Assembly: GCA_947623455.1 (NCBI GenBank)
Contig: OX392528.1
Coordinates: 47,820,322 to 47,884,321 of the forward strand
Length of the DNA stretch: 64,000 bases
Direction: 5' to 3'
Origin: Mimachlamys varia
Lineage: Eukaryota; Mollusca; Bivalvia; Pectinida; Pectinidae
The position numbers were made by a program, and so were the translations under genes. This document shows, piece after piece, positions 61,701 through 64,000 of this stretch. Each line of letters begins with the position of its first letter. Position 1 is the stretch's first letter. The notes beneath the pieces were generated by a model. The model ran no database searches, had not been told where the DNA came from, and saw only the letters and a list, made by a program, of their open reading frames with translations.

Positions 61701-63340
61701 CCTGATATTGACTTACCAGAGGCACGAGTGACCTGATATTGACTCACCAGAGGCAGGAGTGACCTGATATTGACTTACCAGAGGCACGAGTGACCTGATA
61801 TTGACTCACCAGACGCAGGAGTGACCTGATATTGACTCACCAGACGCAGGAGTGACCTGATATTGACTCACCAGAGGCAGGAGTGACCTGATATTGACTA
61901 ACCAGAGGCAGGAGTGACCTGATATTGACTCACCTGAGGCAGGAGTGACCTGATATTGACTCACCAGAGAGAGGAGTGACCTGATATTGACTCACCAGAG
62001 GCAGGAGTGACCTGATATTGACTAACCAGAGGCAGGAGTGACCTGATATTGACTCATCAGAGGCAGGATGGCCTGTTATTGACTCACCAGAGGCAGGAGT
62101 GACCTGATATTGACTCACTAGAGGCAGGAGTGACCTGATATTGACTTACCAGAGGTAAGAGTGACCTGATATTGACTCACCAGAGGCAGGAGTGACCTGA
62201 TAAATTTGACTCACCAGAGACAGGAGTGATCTTATATTGACTAACCAGAGGCAGGAGTGACATGATATTGACTAACCAGAGGCAGGAGTGATCTGATATT
62301 GACTCACTAGAGGTAGGAGTGACCTGATATTGACTTACCAGAGACACGAGTGACCTGATATTGACTCACCTGAGGCAGGAGTGACCTGATATTGACTCAC
62401 CAGAGGCAGGAGTGATCTGATATTGACTCACTAGAGGTAGGAGTGACCTGATATTGACTTACCAGAGGCACGAGTGACCTGATATTGACTCACCTGAGGC
62501 AGGAGTGACCTCATATTGACTCACCAGAGGCAGGAGTGACCTGATATTGACTAACCAGAGGCAGGAGTGACCTGATATTGACTAACCAGAGGCAGGAGTG
62601 ACCTGATATTGACTAACCAGAGGCAGGAGTAATCTGATATTGACTAACCAGAGGTAGGAGTGACCTGATATTGACTAACCAGAGGCAGGAGTAATCTGAT
62701 ATTGACTAACCAGAGGCAGGAGTGACCTGATACTGACTCACATGAGACAGGAGTGACTTGATATTGACTCACCAGAGGCAGGAGTGACCTGATATTGACT
62801 CACCAGAGGCAGGAGTAATCTGATATTGACTCACTAGAGGCAGGAGTGACCCAATGTTGACTCACCAGAGGCAGGAGTGACCTGATATTGACCCACCAGA
62901 GGCAGGAGTGACCTGATATTGACTCACCAGAGGCAGGAGTGACCTGATATTGACTCACCAGAGACAGGAGTGACCTGATATTGACTCACCAGAGACAGGA
63001 GTCATCTGATATTGACTCACCAGAGACAGGAGTGACCTGATATTGACTCATCAGAGACAGGAGTGACCTGATATTGACTCACCAGAGACAGGAGTGACCT
63101 GATATTGACTCACCAGAGACAGGAGTGACCCGATATTGACTCACCAGAGGCAGGAGTGACTTGATACATCTCAACAAGACCAGGACAGTGTCTGCTTTAG
63201 TAAGGGACAGACACTCGAGACATAGGTCCAGTATAGTGGTGGCGGGACGATGTAGAGGTCGTTCAAGGGTCAGGTACAGCAGCTGCAGCTTCCACTGGGA
63301 CGATAGGAACTTGGATGAGAACCGGCCCCACTCCTCACGA
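34593..63340 (-). CDS. TARBP1, C-terminal 14 exons: tRNA (guanosine-2'-O)-methyltransferase, partial
   Basis: Fourteen minus-strand exons, listed separately, join in one frame of about 718 codons. The rest of the gene (human TARBP1 is about 1620 residues) lies to the right of the window. The N-terminal part seen here is alpha-helical and HEAT-like. The last ~170 residues form a SpoU/TrmH methyltransferase domain with three motifs: [32 protein letters not shown]; and [20 protein letters not shown]. These bind S-adenosylmethionine in the trefoil knot of the family. Family members methylate the ribose of G18 in tRNA (yeast Trm3 is the classic example). The motif arginine, glutamate and asparagine residues are present, so the protein should be active. 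Introns hold two giant arrays derived from its own splice junctions. Confidence 0.92.
34800..35637 (-). other. TARBP1 intron m-n, AT-rich
   Basis: No repeat family or ORF is recognised between the last two exons. Confidence 0.6.
35638..35774 (-). CDS. TARBP1 exon m
   Basis: Acceptor TTTCATTACAG and donor GTATGT. It encodes [20 protein letters not shown], then [18 protein letters not shown] and KSLLLLG, closely matching human TARBP1 GYTIIGVEQTAKS. Confidence 0.93.
35953..36415. mobile_element. MITE with Tc1/mariner-like ends
   Basis: CACTGCCATCCAAAAG at the left and CTTTTGGATGGCAGTG at the right form perfect 16-bp inverted termini, flanked on both sides by TA within TATATA. TA targets are the hallmark of Tc1/mariner. 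At 463 bp without an ORF it is non-autonomous. It lies in TARBP1 intron l-m. Confidence 0.8.
36901..37093. mobile_element. Foldback element next to the TARBP1 exon l donor
   Basis: The left arm GGCCCTGGTTTCATCAACG through AACTTAAAAATCTCCATAGG is mirrored by a right arm ending GGTGAAACCGGGGCC, over about 70 bp per arm with a short centre. Its right edge is 12 bp from the splice donor at 37105. Confidence 0.8.
37106..37230 (-). CDS. TARBP1 exon l
   Basis: It continues motif 1 with [17 protein letters not shown] and runs through [13 protein letters not shown]. Donor GTATGG. A foldback element starts 12 bp into the following intron. Confidence 0.92.
38300..38640. repeat. Dispersed bivalve-type repeat, single copy
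   Basis: It carries GGGCCATAACCCGTAAA, AAGTTATTGAGAGGAAACC, AAAGGGACATAACTTTCAG and the tail ACAGACAGACAGAG. Such phrases are common in molluscan introns. No coding content. Confidence 0.45.
38985..39167 (-). CDS. TARBP1 exon k, start of the SpoU domain
   Basis: It encodes an acidic linker ([16 protein letters not shown]), then [18 protein letters not shown], the first SpoU motif. The donor is GTAGGT. Two in-frame acceptors six bases apart (CATAG and TTACAG) would start the exon at 39173 or 39167. Confidence 0.85.
39250..39700. repeat. ~145-bp tandem module, about three copies
   Basis: ATTTGTATAAATTTGAATCC, followed by CAGCCACC, recurs at about 39251, 39390 and 39545, together with TTGCCAAATGGACCCCTTTT and a GGGGGTCAGCCCC block. 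Confidence 0.7.
39888..40077 (-). CDS. TARBP1 exon j
   Basis: Acceptor GTGTTGTAG and donor GTAAGG. It starts [17 protein letters not shown]; human TARBP1 has the similar TIFYTLPRL at this place. It continues [17 protein letters not shown]. Confidence 0.88.
40316..40577. mobile_element. Foldback element in TARBP1 intron i-j
   Basis: GGGCCTGTATTCATGAAACC at the left is mirrored by CGGTTTCATGAATACGGGCC at the right, with further complementarity inward (GTTCTCATGCTC with GCACGAGAAC). The termini resemble those of the foldback at 36901-37093, so both may belong to one superfamily. Confidence 0.75.
40871..41205. mobile_element. MITE with AGGCCCAAT termini, copy 2, TTAA target site
   Basis: The ends AGGCCCAATCTATGTAACTT and AAGTTATGTATATTGCGCCT form inverted repeats and are flanked by perfect TTAA on both sides (40867-40870 and 41206-41209). 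The interior matches the copy at 24519-24915 in reverse orientation (for example GCTGCTGTACCGGTAACCG). TTAA duplication is typical of piggyBac-type transposition. Confidence 0.78.
41251..41408. mobile_element. Foldback element, 158 bp, in TARBP1 intron i-j
   Basis: CAGTTAATTCATGCC and GTCAATAGACAAAACTG with AACCTGGTGAACTATTTC are mirrored by GAAATAGTTCACCAGGTT, CAGTTTTGTC-type complement and TTAATTAACTG, making nearly the whole unit a hairpin. Confidence 0.75.
41916..42003 (-). CDS. TARBP1 exon i
   Basis: An 88-nt exon between acceptor TGATTACAG and donor GTATTT, encoding [20 protein letters not shown], then DFERDFSIE. It supplies exactly the frame needed between exons h and j. Confidence 0.82.
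42444..42625 (-). CDS. TARBP1 exon h
   Basis: It encodes [20 protein letters not shown], then [19 protein letters not shown] and SATRFIEES. The VLPW...HFN phrase matches human TARBP1 VMPW...HFN. Donor GTAAGG. Its acceptor region is duplicated once upstream in the intron. Confidence 0.88.
42622..42737 (-). repeat. ~60-bp duplication containing the TARBP1 exon h acceptor
   Basis: The block beginning AGTACTGTGTCTACAAGG at 42622 is repeated from 42682 as AGTACTGGGTCTACAAGG and runs on through TCATATCAACAGTTTG in both. In gene direction each copy holds a TTGTAGACMCAG acceptor followed by TACT. Confidence 0.85.
42864..42922. repeat. 17-bp tandem repeat, four copies
   Basis: GACCTTGATATTAAAT recurs in four successive units, the last truncated. 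Confidence 0.8.
43301..43384 (-). CDS. TARBP1 exon g
   Basis: Twenty-eight codons, [20 protein letters not shown] through GDRQ, between acceptor AAATTTCAG and donor GTAAAG. Both ends are phase 0. Confidence 0.8.
43907..44056 (-). CDS. TARBP1 exon f
   Basis: Fifty codons: [20 protein letters not shown], then [20 protein letters not shown]. The acceptor AATGTTACAG and the first exon bases GATAGTGTTGATA are the template of the adjoining array. The donor is GTAAGT. Confidence 0.85.
44030..48360 (-). repeat. Minisatellite of copied 3' splice acceptors, TARBP1 intron e-f
   Basis: More than 100 units of 24-38 bp. In the gene direction the shortest full unit reads GATAATGTTGATAGAA, then GTAATGTTACAG. 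It adjoins exon f, whose junction is AATGTTACAG followed by GATAGTGTTGATA. Thus each unit repeats the acceptor and about 13 exon bases. Commoner longer units insert ACATGTAGAAG. Blocks are duplicated at about 2.0 kb (the variant CATTTCTTCAACATG recurs at about 44870 and 46872). Confidence 0.92.
48621..48852 (-). CDS. TARBP1 exon e
   Basis: Acceptor CCTTTGTAG and donor GTACAA. It encodes [19 protein letters not shown] through [15 protein letters not shown], and ends phase 0. It lies just upstream (in gene direction) of the 4.3-kb acceptor-derived array. Confidence 0.8.
49193..49264 (-). CDS. TARBP1 exon d
   Basis: A 72-nt exon between acceptor TTATCACAG and donor GTATTT, encoding [20 protein letters not shown] and VME. 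Its phase joins exons c and e. Confidence 0.75.
49723..50020. repeat. ~140-bp module, two copies, GTAGGTCAGA type
   Basis: Two modules share ACCCTTACCCCAAG or ACCCATACCCCAAG, CCAGACAAAATTTT, AATGTAGGTCAGAATGACC and TGACACAC phrases. Confidence 0.6.
50225..50397 (-). CDS. TARBP1 exon c
   Basis: Acceptor TTTGTTTGCAG and donor GTATGT. It encodes [20 protein letters not shown], then [18 protein letters not shown], and leaves two bases (phase 2). Confidence 0.8.
51674..53716 (+). pseudogene. LINE polyprotein 5' part: AP endonuclease and truncated RT
   Basis: The frame is open from a TTG at 51674; the first ATG in frame is at 51860. Endonuclease motifs are clear: [44 protein letters not shown] and [11 protein letters not shown] with [11 protein letters not shown] near the end of the domain. 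The RT fingers follow ([17 protein letters not shown], then [15 protein letters not shown] and NCNNW). Directly after NCNNW the frame changes: intact relatives continue through about 90 further residues to the palm aspartate, which are missing, and about 45 out-of-frame codons follow to a stop. Confidence 0.88.
53569..54639 (+). pseudogene. LINE polyprotein 3' part: RT palm remainder and C-terminal domain
   Basis: The second frame takes up after the deletion at [20 protein letters not shown] and retains the RT signature [13 protein letters not shown] and the catalytic box [13 protein letters not shown]-terminal region follows: [18 protein letters not shown], then [15 protein letters not shown]. 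The upstream phrase with the first catalytic aspartate of the palm is lost, so the enzyme is inactive. Confidence 0.88.
54835..55017 (-). CDS. TARBP1 exon b
   Basis: Sixty-one codons between acceptor TTATTAG and donor GTATAT, encoding [20 protein letters not shown] through SPIVQKLVQ. Both ends are phase 0 and join exactly to exons a and c. Confidence 0.8.
55276..63160 (-). repeat. 31-bp minisatellite of copied 5' splice donors, TARBP1 intron a-b, about 254 units
   Basis: In gene direction the unit is TCACTCCTGCCTCTG, the last 15 coding bases of exon a, joined to GTGAGTCAATATC and three more bases, its donor and first intron bases. The unit adjoining exon a is the real junction (63145/63144). 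Variants change the donor to GTAAGT or GTTAGT, or the exon side to CTCTA. Blocks are duplicated at multiples of 31: 1550 bp (55793 and 57343) and 1860 bp (59451 and 61311). Confidence 0.95.
63145..63340 (-). CDS. TARBP1 exon a (first in window)
   Basis: Acceptor CTATGTTTAG and donor CTCTG before GTGAGT bound the exon. It encodes [20 protein letters not shown] and ends CIKSLLPL. Its last 15 coding bases and donor form the unit of the adjoining 31-bp array. Confidence 0.8.
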
Positions 63341-64000
63341 CTAAACATAGGTCAACATGAAATAGTATTGTAATTCTTGTGCAATAAAACTCCACTTACT
63401 CGAACTTGTGGTGACTGTTGAATAATTTGAGGAATAAAATGTTATTCAAGTAATCTGAGGTGGGTTGAATATGTAAGAACTTGGTCAGGACCAAACAAAC
63501 TGTTTGACAAATGAGGGATTTTCGAGTAAACCAGGTTCAAGTAAGTGGGGGTTTTACTGTAATTAGAAGTTTGAACAATTGTATAGCATGTACCTTACGC
63601 TAAGCATACATATTCTAGAATTTTGTGTTGGGAGTGAAATCACCAAATGTGTAAAAATGTTCCAGCATTATCAGAAAGTTTAAATCGATAATCTGCAGAA
63701 GTAACCCAAAGTCTATGAGAATTGTTTTAATTTTGAACATATCAGACTTTTATCAAATTTTAAATAGGAAAATACAGATTTTTTTACACTGTTCACAGAA
63801 AAATATTTTGAATGATGACTTTTGCTAATAACATTGTTCTTCCCATCAGCAGCAGCAGCAGAAGCAATGGAGTTGCTATGGCTCTTACATGTACCCAAAA
63901 TCAAGATTGCTAATCCAGAATTTTATTCTTTTAGAGCTGTGTGAAATTTAGATCCTACTCTTTCACATCAGATGCATGTAACTAATTATTTCCTAACCAG
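63341..64000 (-). other. Intron upstream of TARBP1 exon a, no exon seen
   Basis: No further TARBP1 exon could be recognised to the window edge. The sequence is AT-rich with no clear repeat, so the preceding exon lies beyond 64000. Confidence 0.5.

Noticed and set aside
55276..63160. CRISPR-like array
   Set aside because: Direct 31-bp tandem units have no spacers, and the context is a eukaryotic intron.

Overview
The window reads as nuclear DNA of a mollusc, most likely a bivalve. The evidence is AT-rich intergenic DNA, short exons in long repeat-filled introns, abundant foldback elements, GGTCA-rich modules ending in a GGGCC hairpin of the kind common in bivalve genomes, and two metazoan nuclear genes. 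No bacterial features are present. The species call is inference.

Layout. Positions 1-9981 are a 67-bp satellite of about 149 monomers with a large internal duplication. A tyrosine-recombinase retrotransposon of Ngaro/DIRS type (about 9982-15211, minus strand) sits inside this satellite; diverged monomers resume at 15212-15960. It encodes a Gag-RT-RNase H ORF, a tyrosine recombinase and an SGNH hydrolase. From 15961 to 20380 there is AT-rich DNA with a short tandem repeat, small hairpins and a decayed L1-like LINE. From 20389 to 28579 (plus strand) I reconstruct a five-exon gene for the mitochondrial complex I assembly factor DMAC2 (ATP5SL). From 29796 to 33535 lies a 45/39/38-bp minisatellite family. 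From 34593 to the right-hand part of the window (minus strand) I reconstruct the last 14 exons, about 718 codons, of TARBP1, a tRNA 2'-O-ribose methyltransferase of the SpoU/TrmH family; all exon phases are mutually consistent. Its N-terminal half lies beyond position 64000. The two genes converge tail to tail.

The most unusual signal is in how the tandem repeats relate to gene boundaries. An 8-kb, 31-bp array (55276-63160) is made of copies of a TARBP1 exon end plus its 5' splice donor. A 4.3-kb array (44030-48360) is made of copies of another TARBP1 3' splice acceptor plus the first exon bases. A 30-bp array (34183-34610) contains the TARBP1 stop codon and last codons. A smaller duplication repeats a further TARBP1 acceptor, and DMAC2 intron 4 holds an 86-bp repeat that starts at its own donor. 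Five tandem repeats in two adjacent genes therefore begin on or beside a splice junction or stop codon, and two of them have grown into kilobase arrays holding roughly 250 donor-like and more than 100 acceptor-like decoys.

A near-full-length APE-type LINE (51196-54646), with an exact 11-bp target duplication and a deletion through its RT core, is inserted antisense in a TARBP1 intron. Several foldback or MITE-like elements occupy introns of both genes. Gene assignments rest on recognising protein families by eye; no alignment or database search was run.
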